From Metridium senile (lineage: Eukaryota > Cnidaria > Anthozoa > Actiniaria > Metridiidae): a stretch of DNA of 64,000 nt. The DNA is taken from positions 654,501-718,500 of the forward strand of contig OX459100.1 of NCBI GenBank assembly GCA_949775045.1. The letters run 5' to 3'. The notes beneath the pieces are model-generated. The model did not search any database and was not told the origin of the DNA. It saw only the letters and a program-made list of their open reading frames with translations. This document shows positions 36,399 to 49,404 of the stretch, in pieces (position 1 is the stretch's first letter; each line of letters starts with the position of its first letter). The translations under genes were made by a program, and so were the position numbers.

Positions 36399-36700
36399 TT
36401 AGTAAGACGTGGTGGCCTAGTGTTTAGCGTTTCGGACTTTGGATCAACAGGTCTGGGGTTCAATTCCTGGCCCGGGCGACTGCGTTCTGTCCTTGGACAA
36501 GATGCTTTACTTTCACATTGTCTCACCTCACCCAGGTGTAGAAATGGGTACCAGCAACATAGTTAGGGAAACTTAACATGCTTGGGGGCAACCTGCGATA
36601 GACTAGTATCCTATCCAGGGGGAGTAGCAGTACTCCTCGTCGCTTCAAACTACGGAAACTGGCCATGTGGGCCAACTTGGCAATAGTATGACTTACCTTA
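36399..36700 (+). mobile_element. tRNA-derived SINE (copy B)
   Basis: Duplicate of the SINE at 15910-16215, with the same boxes (gtggcctag, ggggttcaattcc) and body, ending just before the 36725 exon border. The two copies arose with the locus duplication, not by separate insertion. Confidence 0.85.
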
Positions 36701-36724
36701 TATGAACTTAAATGTTTAACTAAC

Positions 36725-37525
36725 CTGTATCCAAACTGGCTTGCAATTAAGAGGCTATTAAAGCATGCTTGAAAAATTAAGTCCCGACATGCATCTGGAC
36801 CATGAACACTCCACTGTGGCCAAACAGCATGCAGGATTCTCTTGCAGGGAAGGTTTCCGGGTGCCGTATTGGCAACTTGTCCAACGGGTACTGGACCAAA
36901 ACGTTGTACTAATTGGCGTGACTCTATCTGGATCTGATAACCGCCTTGTTTAATTATGGCACCTGCCAAGCCTCCAGCATGTTCTAGGCGTTCATTGGCT
37001 GCATTGACAATGGCGTCAACGTGTTGTTTTGTGATGTCAGCTTGGTAAACTGTCACAGTCACACCACTTTCAAGAGTATGAGTTAACTCTGCAGGTGGCT
37101 CAGTCGTTTCACTGAATATGGCATTTGACGGAATACCACCATCTTTAGGTACTGTCTTCTGCTCATCATTAGCTTTCTTAGTCGACGCGTCTTTGTTGTT
37201 ATTTCCTGTGCCTTTGCTGTCTGTACCCTTATTCAAGTATCGTTTATGGAATTCCCTTCTAAATACTTCATTAGTTGGAAAATCGATGTTGACAAAACGA
37301 ATGTCCTTTAGTTGGTTATTAGAGGTAACTTCACAGCTAAACGCCTCTGCTGCAGTAAACAACATCTCAGCACATACATCCCTTGGTACTCCAAATATTC
37401 CTGAGCTTATCACAGGGAGTGCGATGGACCTGGAAGTTGATATAGAGTAGTACAATTGATTTTAAGTATATTATTAGAGAAATGTCACTATGCATGATGC
37501 CGTGAGTTGAGATATTTGACTAACC
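36725..37525 (-). other. Exon duplication giving a second macrodomain in gene 3
   Basis: Exon 36725-37429 (705 nt, divisible by three, same phase at both ends) carries a macrodomain C-half, a shortened linker and another N-half. It is separated by only 95 bp of intron from the preceding exon, whose N-half sequence is nearly identical. The arrangement would add one full macrodomain. Confidence 0.85.
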
Positions 37526-40500
37526 TGAATCCAGACTGGCTTGCAATTAGGAGGCTATTAAAGCATGCTTGAAAAATTAAGTCCCGACATGCATCTGGAC
37601 CATGAACACTCCACTGTGGCCAAACAGCATGCAGGATTCTCTTGCAGGGAAGGTTTCCGGGTGCCGTATTGGCAACTTGTCCAACGGGTACTGGACCAAA
37701 ACGTTGTACTAATTGGCGTGACTCTATCTGGATCTGATAACCGCCTTGTTTAATTATGGCACCTGCCAAGCCTCCAGCATGTTCTAGGTGTTCATTGGCT
37801 GCATTGACAATGGCGTCAACGTGTTGTTTTGTGATGTCGTCTTGGTATACTGACACAGTCACACCACTTTCAAGAGTATGAGTTAACTCTGCAGGTAACT
37901 GTGTATAGGTATCTGGTTTTGGTAATACATCACTGGTTGAAGCTGACTTGAAGGCGTTCCTGGTTTTCCTCTGTTTTCCTTGAAGTCTTTGCATTGCTTG
38001 TGAAACATGTTTACTTCTATCTGCCATAAACAGACACTGACTTGTCTTTGTACTCAATAAAAACATCAAGCAGTTCCATGAGTTCATCACAAAGTTGTTG
38101 AACATTCTCTTCATCAGTGTTCAAGTCCAAGCTCTTCTTGTCCATTGATGGAAAGTTTTTTTGATACAGAGTTATGAATTCTTCTTTTCCTTCCTCGAAT
38201 GACTCCTCATTACCCAATGCACTCAGTGTTGCTTTACCTCGGTTGGTCGTGTAGTCTATCTTTATTTTGTACTGGTCCTCAACGTTTTGGATTTCTTTAC
38301 GTAGGATGTGCATAAGCTCTGGCTGGACATCTACAACAAGAGGTTCACACTCTTTCTGGTGCATGCCATTGCGATCATTACTGCTGATATCAACATTGTG
38401 GGCTCCATTAGTTGTAGCATAAGAGGAAAGCTTAAGGCCTGTCTCATTAATCTGGCTGTAAGACCCAGATACCCAGTAGCCATCACACAGTTCAATAAAC
38501 TTGATGTTATTGTCCTTTGCAATATCAGTGAGGACTTTCTCCATCTCTTCTGATGTCAGATTGAAACGAGCAGGGTTTATTTTAGCACTGTCCAGACTAA
38601 ACACTTGTTTCTGCCAAAAGAAAACATTTAGATGCAGATAAGTGGCTGGGTAGTATCCCTTTCAATCCCAACCTATCCTTTCCTATCCTATCCTATTCCA
38701 TAGGGGATGGACTTCTTATAATAGAATAAGTAGGATTTCTTTGTTTTTGTCACATTTACTGTGGCCGATTTCGGGGTCGTTTGTGCCCGGCTTGGAAAGA
38801 GAAGAATATTATATCAAAAGTCAATCTTATAAATAATATATCCCATCAATTAAAATATCTTTAAGCAGAACATGCACACAATTCTATTATGATATTGAAA
38901 TATGGTATTATGATGGTAACATACCTCGCTGACAGGAGAAGTCTCTTCCTTGGTGTATGGTTGCAAACGGAGTATGGTACCCTTAAAGTTTTGCTCTTTC
39001 TGAAGTATACTTACTGCAACTAGAAATATTATGCATACATTATATAGATTTAGATATACATCAACTATACTTGAGTATAATCATTATTTGAATAGAATGA
39101 CTACAGCAATTAGCTGGCAAGACAATGTGATGTTTCCAAGGCAACAATAGGGGTGGACAATCAAAAGTTAAGCATTTCATGCACACAGTATATATAGTTT
39201 GTAATAAAATTGATGACAACAAGATTTATAGATTTAGTCGATGTTGCAATACTACCTAGTGTCATTATCAAGAATATGTTTATAAATAGTATAAATAGAA
39301 TTTCTGTTGTTTCAGACATTAATCCTATGTATTGCAAATTTTGAATAACAATTAAAAATCTCCCTTTTTCAGTACATATTTTATTTTATTATATAGATTA
39401 TTTCTATATTCATCAATCAACCAAATATTGAAATTATATAGTAATATATCATTGGTGCATCATATTTTGTTGCCTTTAAATTGTAACTTTCATGGTTTAC
39501 TTCTGATTGGTAAGAACACAATAAACATTACGGTCATATTTTGAAGTGCATGCACACAGTTTTCTTTTCTCGTGTGAGCATCACAAGCTTAAATGTGTAT
39601 GTGACCAAATAAGGATGATATTTGTCTGATAATAGCATAACTATGATCCTCTAAGCCGGTGCTAGATTTAAAGGTCTTTAATTACTAACTTTTTCTTGAA
39701 ATATGATAACATACCAGTGGGATGAGGGAGACTCCCTTTGTCCAAGTGGTAAGGGGTGATAGGCCCAAGGGGAACTAGGGGAAATCCCTTAAAAAAACAA
39801 CCCTTTTAGGGTTGAAAATAATTAAGACCCTCGCATACCTTTTATGGACTGAAATCAGTATTGGAGTTAATTTATGTGTTCCTTTTAGGGTCATTTTCAA
39901 TACCATCCAACGAGCACCCCTATCCATTTTTTAAGGGATCAAAAGTGAATCACATAACATGACTATGTACCTGTAAGGATCATTTTTACTTGGCTTTGTT
40001 AGTAATAAGCTTAATTTATAGCTGCCAAGAACATTTTACATTTAATAGCAGTTGAAATCAACAAGTTTAATTAACAGTCCTTTCAATTTATGCGTACCTT
40101 TTAAGGTGCCATTTTAGATCACTGATCAACCCTACCACTTGCACAGAGGATGCTTCCCTCGGTATGCATATAGGTTATGTCTTTTAAATAATTTCTTAAA
40201 ATAATGTTACTTATAATATATGTTAATTATTACCCAAAGAAATTATTATACTGGAGATTAAATATGTTAGGTGAATTACAATGATATTATATAAAGTTTC
40301 ATCAAGTAACTGTGAAGAAATACATTATGTATGAAGTGTACAAATCGCACTAGCTCCACCCCCACTAAGTAAATGTGAAAGTGAAAGTTTACTGTATGTA
40401 TATATAGCGAAGTGTCGACATCGATCAAAGCAGGTTTACAGTGAGATTTACTATAGAAACGAGATATTTTTATGCCTATTTGGTTATATTTATAGCTGTA

Positions 40501-40735
40501 TATACCAACCATTGTCTTCATCAAAGGTTACTATAGCTTTGTCCTCAGATAACATCACCAAAGAATCGATATCGCCTCCACCATTTTGCTTCCTTTGGAA
40601 GTGAATGTAAAGTTGATCTCGTTCTGTCCCAGGCGGTACATTCGATACAACTACACTTCGCTGTACTTGTTCATCGCTTAAATTTTGTACTAGTTCGCTA
40701 TTAGAAGTAGAATTGTCATCGTTTTCGTCGTCCAT

Positions 40736-41487
40736 GGCAAAGCATTGAAGCTTCTACAGAAATTTAAGTTTTGTAGTACTGGAAAGAGCGTGACATTGCG
40801 TGACCGAATATCCCGGCTCCTTGGTGAGACGCCTGATAAATAAATAAAAAGATCATGCATTTTATTAGGGAATATTTTTAAATTCGACTGATTATTCTAG
40901 ATTGGACTTAAAAAGAATATATCTTTTTTGAAAATACACAAAAAGTGTTAAATAAAATCATAACAACCACTGCAAATAAACAACTACATATTTTATTCTA
41001 CATCCGTTTATTAAAACGGAGAAGATGTAAGAATTGTATTTTAAATATGGAAAATATTTTGAATTCATAAGACATAATCATTAGTAAGCCAAAATGTTAA
41101 TTAGTAAAGTGAAAAATACATCAGAAAAACAATGATGAAAAGTGTTTTAAAAATGTATTTCGAAAGTACAGTGTAAAAATAAAAGCGATCTATTTATACT
41201 AAAAGTGCAAGCTTCCATTTTCGCAGATTTATTTATTTTTTCTTCTAAAACAGAATCGTAAATTGAAAATAAATTTATAATCTTATAGTTTGACAATAGT
41301 TTGACTGAATATAAATCAAAATCAATTGTTTTGCAAATTCATTGTTACAAATAAAGATTACATCACCACGTTTCCGCGAATCAGGGGATTCCCCCGAGTT
41401 GGTTGGTGACACAATTTGCATTTCCGTGACTTCTCAGCATATAAATCTGTTCTTTGTACACCAGTTTTATTCCGCTATCTGTACAAG
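40736..41487. promoter_or_regulatory. Shared head-to-head promoter of genes 3 and 4
   Basis: Duplicate of 21258-22159. The gene 4-side kB-like site (GGGGATTCCCCC, 41384-41395) and TATA-like box are kept. The gene 3-side kB-like site and the IRF-like site are lost. This asymmetry matches the state of the genes: gene 4 is open, gene 3 is broken. Confidence 0.65.
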
Positions 41488-42486
41488 ATGGATGATGCTT
41501 TTTCTTGTTTAAACCAAGACGTGTTTGTTCGTAGTGTTGTGGTAGATTGGTTGAAGCCATCAGTAGTCGACAAGGATGATATAGTTATACATTTTCAGTC
41601 CCGAAAGAATGGTGGTGGAGATATTAACAAAGTGGTTATGTTTAGCAATGGATCCAACGCGCTCGTAACTTTTGAAGACAAAAAATGTACGGTAATATAA
41701 ATCATTGAATCTATCAGTATTTTGTACTGACTGCAAACTTGAATTGCTAGGAACACATTCCCTACTTTACTTGTAGGCTGAAACGTAAACAATATGCATT
41801 TATATATGATTCTATATGTCGGCCAGCCTCCGGTCCGCTATAACTGTAATTGTTATAGTCTAATTTGTGTCAAATGTTTTATTTTCTATACTGTAGATGA
41901 AATATGTTTTATTTGCTGTCTCTAGCTTACCCTGCCGGCAGAGGTTCCTTTCTCTTACCTAGAACGACGAGGAAAGAGAAAGCCGGGAACCTCTGCTCGC
42001 AGGGTATTTCTAGCTAAGTGTGCCAATTTATTATGCGCTGAATAATGATTCTTTGCAATCAGACTACTGTGCCAGTAAAATGTATTTGATCGCACTCATC
42101 GCCGGTATTGTAGTGTATGTTCATACTGAATCTCGTTAAATACTGTACATATAGTTGAAGCAGCTCAGTTAACTAATTAATACCAGCAGTTATCAGCAGT
42201 CATACAGATATTTTACTAGTCTACAGTGTTGTAATTATAAAAGGAAGATAGTTTAACCGTTGAATTATTTATTTTACCTTAATGTAAGTAATTTAATTTA
42301 TTCGATGATATTTAATTGGACCTTGATCTCTTGATATAGGTCACTCAGTTGATGTCTTTCTGTGTGTCTGTCTGTCTGTGTCTGTCTGTCTTTTTGTGCC
42401 TGTCTGTTTTTATCGATTTCTTAATGTCTGTCTGTGTCTGTCTGTATCTTTCTTTTTGTGCCTGTCTGTCTTTTTCGACTTCTTAA

Positions 42487-42581
<95 letters not shown>

Positions 42582-45500
42582 GTCTGTCTCTCTGTGTCTG
42601 TCTGTTTTTATCGATTTCTTTATTCTATTTTCACATGTATTTGCTCGTTCGTCTATTTGTTATTATTACTATTTTCTTTATTTAAGGTGTGCAAGGCGTA
42701 CTAGACAAAGAACATGTTATTAACGGAGTAAAGGTCGCTGTCAATCATTGTCATCCTCGTCAAGATATGGCAAAACCAGCACAAGTGAGTTAACAACCAT
42801 ATTGTAACTGCACCACACCCTCCCTTATATAGGAACCATAGGGGAGGGGGAGGGGAGGGAATTGTTCCGCTATAATTACTTTCCTTATCATTATATTCCA
42901 TATTGTTATTATAATCATTTACGTTTTCCTATTTATTTACTTTATTTTCCATACTAATTGTAAGAGCATTGAGATTTATATCGGAGGTGCGCTAAGAATG
43001 AAATTATTATCATTTTTATTATTATTACTCCTCCTTATTATCATTTTTATTATTATTACTCCTCCTTATTATCATTTTTATTATTATTACTCCTCCTTAT
43101 TATCATTTTTATTATTATTACTCCTCCTTGGCTTCTTCTTCGGCATGGGGGCTGAATACCCCAACTGTGTCATTGGTGTTTTTCTAACTGCTAAAAACGT
43201 GTCATTTTCGTATATACAATAATTATAGAACATTAATTTTGCTTTGTACGCCGAATCTATTCAAAAACGTTTTGTACCATACTGCCTCAAGAAGTTATTA
43301 TTCTTTTGTGGTCGTATTTACAGGTCTTCTCTACAGTATCAGCTAAGATTGACCCAGCAGTTATCAACGTGTCTGTGCAAGATACTCGTACCTTGGTCAA
43401 AAGAGTTCAAGAAGAGTTTAATGTGAATTGTGTGGAAAACAGCGATGAAACGTTTGTGGTTTCTGGATCGTACCAAAAGATTGTTGATTGCCATGACCTT
43501 CTTCGTTTTCTTCTCTCTCAAAGTCCTCAAAGCAAAAGCAAAACCAATCCCGCCGACAATCATGCAATAGGAGATAACCACGTGGGCCGTGTTAGTGATT
43601 CAACAAAGGGTAAACTCACAAAGAGAGTGGAAACACAGCTGCGCGGTGGAGGCAATAAAGAAGTACAACGATCTGCTAAAATCTCAGAAGAATGCCCTTC
43701 AAAGAACGACTCTGATGTGCACATGTACCCCGCAGAAATCAAGATCACGGCAAAAGAATGGATTCGTTTTGGTATAGCATACAAAAAGCAGCTCGCACAG
43801 CTCGTGAAGGATTATAACGTGGGATTTCAGCTGATGGGAACGACTTGTAAAGTAAACGCTCAATCAAAAGATTGCGACAAAGAGAAGGTCAAGACAGCGA
43901 CTAAGGAGCTTGCGTTGATGTACAACAAGGCTGTAGAGAACATGAAGTGCGCAAGGTTTGCACTGGCTAATGGTGAAGACGAGCAGCAAGCTAAGCAACT
44001 TTTCCTGGACATAAACAAGAACGAACAGGTTCTCATCGAACGAGCACCCGATAGACAGAGCTGGGAGATAATTGGTGAAGGTGGAAAGGTCGACGACATT
44101 CTACAAAACCTGGAAAGTAAAGTTAAAATCAAAATACTGGACCTGGACTCGACAGAAACGAACAGTGATACTGAGACAGATGATGACAAATCGATTATCA
44201 ATGGTCACACCAAAGATGATGATGATGATGATGATGATGATGATAATGATGATGATGATGATAATAACAACAACGAAGACCCTAACAAGATATTGGAGCA
44301 TAACTTAGGTATGTGCGTACTGCTTATGTATTAGAACGTTTTCGTAAAAACCCACCGCTTTTAAAATGCAAATGAGATTAATATGTTTAATATAACATGC
44401 TAATGAGGTGTGCGTGCTATAAATGGTATGGTATATACAGAAGACTCCTTACACTGGGTGTTCGCAAACAAAAGAATGTTAAGTTATTATTATACAATAT
44501 AGTCATATACTCTTGTTTCGAGTGAAGACATCAAACCCTTGAAACAAATTAAATAGTCAAGATGTAATAGTCAAATAGACACAAAAGAAAACAATGGAAT
44601 TAGAGACTGCCAAGTTGTATTAGTTCACTCTACTCCGACGAAGAATTAATGTCAGATATGCTAGTGAGTCTTTTAACTCTTCTTATACAGTGATTACCAT
44701 TGTTTTTCCAATTGTTTCTAGATGACGTCAAAGTATCAGTGTACCGTGGTGACATAACAGATGAGACAAGTGATGCAATAGTCAACGCAGCCAATGAAAG
44801 CCTTAGTCATGGAGCTGGGGTTGCAAGAGCAATCGTGGTCAAAGGTGGTCCATCCATTCAAGATGAAAGTACTCGAATAGTTGCTACTGAAGGGCCACTG
44901 AAACCAGGCTCGGCTGTCGGCACACCTTCAGGGAAACTGGGCTGTAAGATGGTTATCCATGCAGTAGGACCAATCTGGAATCGCAAAGAACAAGAAGAGA
45001 GTACAGCGCTATTGAGAAAAGCGTGCCTTGCAAGTTTGCAACAAGCAGAAAAGTATAGTTTCAAATCCATCTCTTTTCCGGCCATTAGTTCAGGTCTTTA
45101 TGGTATGCCGAAATCATTATGTGCAAATATTATGTTTAATGCTGTTGAAGAGTACAGCAAATCCAAAGCACTGTCACAAACATTTAAAGTGACCGATGTT
45201 AGGTTTGTTAACAATGATGTCAAAACTGTCAAAGTATTTCAAAAAGAATTTAAAAGAAGGTATGGCGAAGGAAAAGTAACGACAATACAAGCAAATAAGG
45301 AAACAAAAAGCTCATTAACCAAATCAACCAGTCAAAAATCACGTCAATGTCGACCTGAGGTGAGGGGTACTAAACAATCTGACAATCCACTTACCTGGCG
45401 TACAGAAAACCAACCCATTGTAAAAGACCTATTAAAACCAAGGGCCAATGTTCAAGCTAAAATATTATCTGGTAACGGCACCTCAACCAAAATATCCAGG

Positions 45501-48500
45501 AAGACACCAATGCGTGAACAAGAAGAACGATATCGACGACACGAACCAAGTCACTCCACACAATCATCTAACCTATATGACGATTTGAACCAATGGCGTT
45601 CTGGCAGAGATGACACCGTATTCCAGTCCAGGCAGCCAGGCAAAAAGCAACAATCATCTACTACATTAACTGGTTTTGATGAGTGGTCGTTCAACGGGGA
45701 AACCACATCAATGCAGTCAAGAAAAACAACAAAGGAACCACAATCATCTACTACATTCAATGGTTTGGACAATCACAAGTCAGGCAGAGATACCAGGGTA
45801 TCTCATCAGCCCAGGCAGACAGGAAGTACAGTGAGCCATCTCTCATCGAGCACATCCTACAATGACAGCGATCATAGGCGAACCGATATCACATCAAGTT
45901 CATTTGCTAGTGGTGGTGCTCGACCAAAACACACTGCCAGTCACAGTCAATATAATGATCAAAGCAAGCCATCCAAGAAAAGACCTAAAGGTAACTAATT
46001 AGTCATTTCCTGGTCAAAGTATTGATGTCTTTAATAGTGTAATATGTCAGCTGTCAACGTCTGTCTATGTGTAGTCTGCGTAATGCCTATTTTTACTGGT
46101 TTCTTTTCTATTTTTTGTTCATAATCATTAATACATCATTTTTGTACATAATCAATACGTGTTGACTGGCTATAATAAACATTCTACATTTTATTTAAAG
46201 AGGATGACGTAAACCCTTGATCGTTATTATCATCATTGCTATGTAACTCAGTTATGGCACATTGAGTAACATCTTTTGTAATCTACAGAAGATCAGATCG
46301 AAAAATGCCCCATATGCCTGGGAAGGATGCAACGCCCTAAGACATTACCGAACTGTAAACATACATTCTGTACAAAATGTCTTGACGAGGCTTTGAAGAA
46401 AGTTAAAAAGTGCCCTTTGTGTAGAGATCCGGTGACAAGCGACACAGGAAGCCCGTATCTTCCAGGTAATAATGTAATATGTCAGCTGTCAACGTCTGTC
46501 TACGGTAGTCTGCGTAAGCTATATGCCCATTTTTACTGGTCTCTTTTCTATTTTTTGTTCATAATCATTAATACATCATTTTTGTACATAATCAATACGT
46601 GTTGACTGGCTATAATAAACATTCTACATATTATTTAAAAGGGATGACGTAAACCCTAGATCGTTATTATCATCATTGCTATGTAACTCAGTTATGGCAC
46701 ATTGAGTAACAACATCTTTTGTAATCTACAGAAGATCAGATTGAAAAATGCCCCATATGCCTGGGAAGGGCGCAACGCCCTAAGACATTACTCAACTGTA
46801 AACATACATTCTGTACAAAATGTCTTGACGAGGCTTTGAAGAAAGTTAAAAAGTGCCCTTTGTGTAGAGATCCGGTGACAAGCGACACAGGAAGCCCGTA
46901 TCTTCCAGGTACGATGGCACATCGTATAGAGTCATTCAGCCTACCAGGCTATGAGGACTGTCGTACTATATTGATACAGTACACGCTGAGTGGTGGAATT
47001 CAAGGCCCTGGGCATCCCAATCCTGGTCAGCGGTATGATGGTACAAGTCGTGCTGCTTATCTTCCTGATGATAAGCAAGGTCACGTGGTGTTAAAATTGT
47101 TGAAAAGAGCCTTTGATCGTGGACTGGTGTTTACTGTTGGACGTTCCATGACGTCCGGCTATGATAATCAGATAGTATGGGCCGATATTCCTCATAAGAC
47201 ATGTATAAATGGAGGACCTTTGAAGTAAGTTTACAAACGACAATAGTGTTTCTTTCTCTTGTATCTTAATTACTCACAACCATAACTTAATCGATTTCTC
47301 CTGTTTCATCTTTCTTCTCTTCCTCCTGCTTCTCCGCTTTTACCTCCTGTACATCCTGCTCCTCCTCTTCCTCCTGCTCCTCCTCTTCCTCCTGCTCCTC
47401 CTCTTCCTCCTGCTCCTCCTCTTCCTCCTGCTCCTCCTCTTCCTCCTGCTCCTCCTCTTCCTACTGCTCCTCTTTCTACTGGTCCTCTTCCTATTGGTCC
47501 TCTTCATCCCCCTTCTCTTCACCCTCCTGAAATTGTCTCCCTAATTCGCATATCCAGGAAGTGCATTACAAATAAGCGATGTTATTTGAGCTATTTAAAA
47601 TCAATCAATTTTAACAACAAAAGTCAAAGTGTACATTCAGCATATTTATTATAATACCATGATCACCTCGGATTCTTTTGTCTTCCGAGGGGTTTACAAA
47701 CCCGAATTTTCCTCATGCATACAACATGAGGGAAATTTAGAAGACAAAGAAATCCTTTGTCTTTTACTAAATTTCCCTCTATATTTAATTTATGCAAGGG
47801 AAATTTAGTAAAAGACAAAGGATTTCTTTGTCTTCTAAATTTCCCTCATGTTGTATGCATGAGGGAAATTTAGGAGACTATTCCCCAATGGTCCCTCATC
47901 ATAACAATCATCGAGACCATTCCTGGATCGCTTCGACCCAGTTGAAAATGTTTAACATAAAGGACCCTGTACTACACACAAGTCCATACTCTAACACTTG
48001 TGGGACTCATTAAGTAACTATGCGCATGCGTTGACTACACTGAAGTATAGTATGTCATGCGTGTTTATGAAAACAAACTATAATGAATGCATGGTGGTAT
48101 AATTCAGCATTGTCTCATTTAACAAAAGCAACTATTTTAAAAGTATGCCGAAAATCAACAGCTTTGTAAAAGTTTATAATTTATGCTTCTATGAAAACTA
48201 ACATGTATTTCCTAACAGTAGTTAGTTCCTCGGTAATCATGGTATTACAAAGTAATACCATGGCACTCGGGAAATTAGTGATTAAATTTCCCCGAATACC
48301 TCGGGAAAATTTGTGAAAGTCCCTCGGGCTGCGCCCTCGGGACTTCAACAAATTTTCCCTCGGTATTCGGGGAAATTTAATCACTAATTTCCCTCGAGCC
48401 ATGGTATTACTTATAATTACATGGTTCTACTTACAATAATAGAAACCCTTAATGCTATTTTTCTCGTTGCTGCATTGTGACATTTCCTAATAGAATTGTG

Positions 48501-48590
48501 TTCTCTTTTTGCAGTTATGGCTACCCAGATCCTATGTATTTGAACGATGTCCAACAGACAGTGCAAGCAATGCTGCGATCCTCCAATTAA
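41488..48590 (+). CDS. Gene 4: paralogue of gene 2, macrodomain-(double) RING-Deltex protein
   Basis: Exons: 41488-41686, 42687-42784, 43324-44308, 44722-45990, 46289-46465 (extra RING), 46732-47224 and 48515-48590. All join in phase: 1098 residues with both RING exons, 1039 with one. The domain order is as in gene 2, and the macrodomain exon differs from gene 2 at only about one residue in twenty by eye. The macrodomain has the canonical VNAAN and HGAGVARAI. Each RING has a full set of ligands (CPIC ... CKHTFCTKC ... CPLC). The DTC is complete ([26 protein letters not shown]). The Asp run of exon 3 is shorter than in gene 2. Relative to gene 2, intron 3 lacks the 459-bp MITE and the last intron has gained two elements. 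The predicted role is an ADP-ribose-reading E3 ligase; the open frame argues that it is functional. Confidence 0.9.
41928..42006. repeat. Hairpin element (copy B) in intron 1 of gene 4
   Basis: Same stem as 22592-22661, with a few extra bases (cctaga in the loop and ccg in the right arm). Confidence 0.75.
42360..42605. repeat. (GTCT)n microsatellite, expanded copy
   Basis: A long gtct run (42486-42580 nearly pure) upstream of exon 2 of gene 4, longer than its counterpart at 22975-23130. Confidence 0.95.
46033..46911 (+). repeat. 443-bp tandem duplication containing the RING exon of gene 4
   Basis: Intron sequence from about 46033 plus the RING exon start (46289-46465) is repeated immediately (about 46468-46911); exon starts 46289 and 46732 are 443 bp apart. 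The breakpoint falls at ccaggta, which turns codon sequence into a usable donor (CCAG|GTAATA) for the first copy. The new exon is 177 nt, with phase 1 at both ends, so it can be included or skipped without a frameshift. Confidence 0.9.
47320..47520. repeat. 15-bp CTCCTCTTCCTCCTG minisatellite, expanded copy
   Basis: Same repeat as at 27985-28150 with more units, in the last intron of gene 4. Confidence 0.92.
47652..48411. mobile_element. Two adjacent related foldback/TIR elements, unit B only
   Basis: The first (47652-48249) is bounded by ataccatgatcacctcgg and its inverse cctcggtaatcatggtat, and contains an internal perfect-looking hairpin (47715-47875, acaacatgagggaaattta and inverse). The second (48250-48411) is a near-perfect palindrome bounded by gtaataccatgg and its inverse. 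Gene 2 has an uninterrupted tatttattattacatgg here, the empty site. Confidence 0.82.
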
Positions 48591-49404
48591 TAATGCAATT
48601 AATTATTGTACAATTATTGTAATTCATAGTATTTCGTTTACTCAATGTATGCTTTAATTTTTGTGTACAGCGCGTGACAATAAGTTTGATCACGCGCGCG
48701 CCGTTTTGAATTTTATGTTGTTTTGTGCGTTTTGCCGTTATAAACAACCTTTTTCACCTCTCCTTAAGATGGATAGATGACCCGAAGCCTGGGAATTACT
48801 GTCTTGTAAAAATATCAAACATTTAAATAACGAAATACTATGAATTATAATGAAGACAATGTACAACCAATGACACTTGTTTTATTTGCACCATTATGTT
48901 CACAAACTATTGCATATTATTTATCCTTACATTAAGGTGCGAGTCAACTGGGTTAGCTAGAAAGATATACAAAGCCAGTTGGCCCAGTATTAATATTAAG
49001 AATCAATTGATACAAAACATTTTAATCCAATTCAATAGGACGATTTTGATCGCCAGTTATGTTATTATAAGATGATTATTAATAATTATCATATATCAGT
49101 AAACATGTGAATAAAATGGAATGTCATGATATAAAATGAATGTATAAATCTACGTACAGCATCTACCAGTGCATAAAATAAAACGTTTAACTCTAAATCC
49201 AGATAATGCAATGCCCATTTTAAACAATGGTGAACCTGCCAAACCTGTTTAACCTGATGCCAAGTGATGATAAAAATACAAACTTATTATGGCTGTCACA
49301 GTCTGAGGCTGGATTTAAAAAAAGATCAAAAATTTGTCATTCACACTGGATGACCCTACACAACATTTACAGTCTCTTCGTTTTTTGATACGGAAAATGA
49401 CTTC

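Larger units (their letters stand above)
34572..40735 (-). pseudogene. Gene 3: frameshifted RRM/KH-tandem macrodomain paralogue of gene 1
   Basis: Exons match gene 1: 40510-40735 (ATG; RRM start), 38925-39019, 37525-38610 (KH-like plus macrodomain N-half), 36725-37429 (macrodomain C-half, linker, second N-half) and 34572-36132 (second C-half plus K/E/Q-rich region). The third exon is 1086 nt against 1082 in gene 1 because of a 4-bp insertion near 38020. After SVSVYGR a TAG follows, so translation would stop after about 304 residues, before the macrodomains. Downstream frames are otherwise open, so decay looks recent. Both macrodomain N-halves read HAVWPQW instead of HAVGPQW. The charged region ends at a MITE (34399-34571). 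RING-coil-kinase exons lie just beyond; no junction that I can see joins them in phase. Confidence 0.8.
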
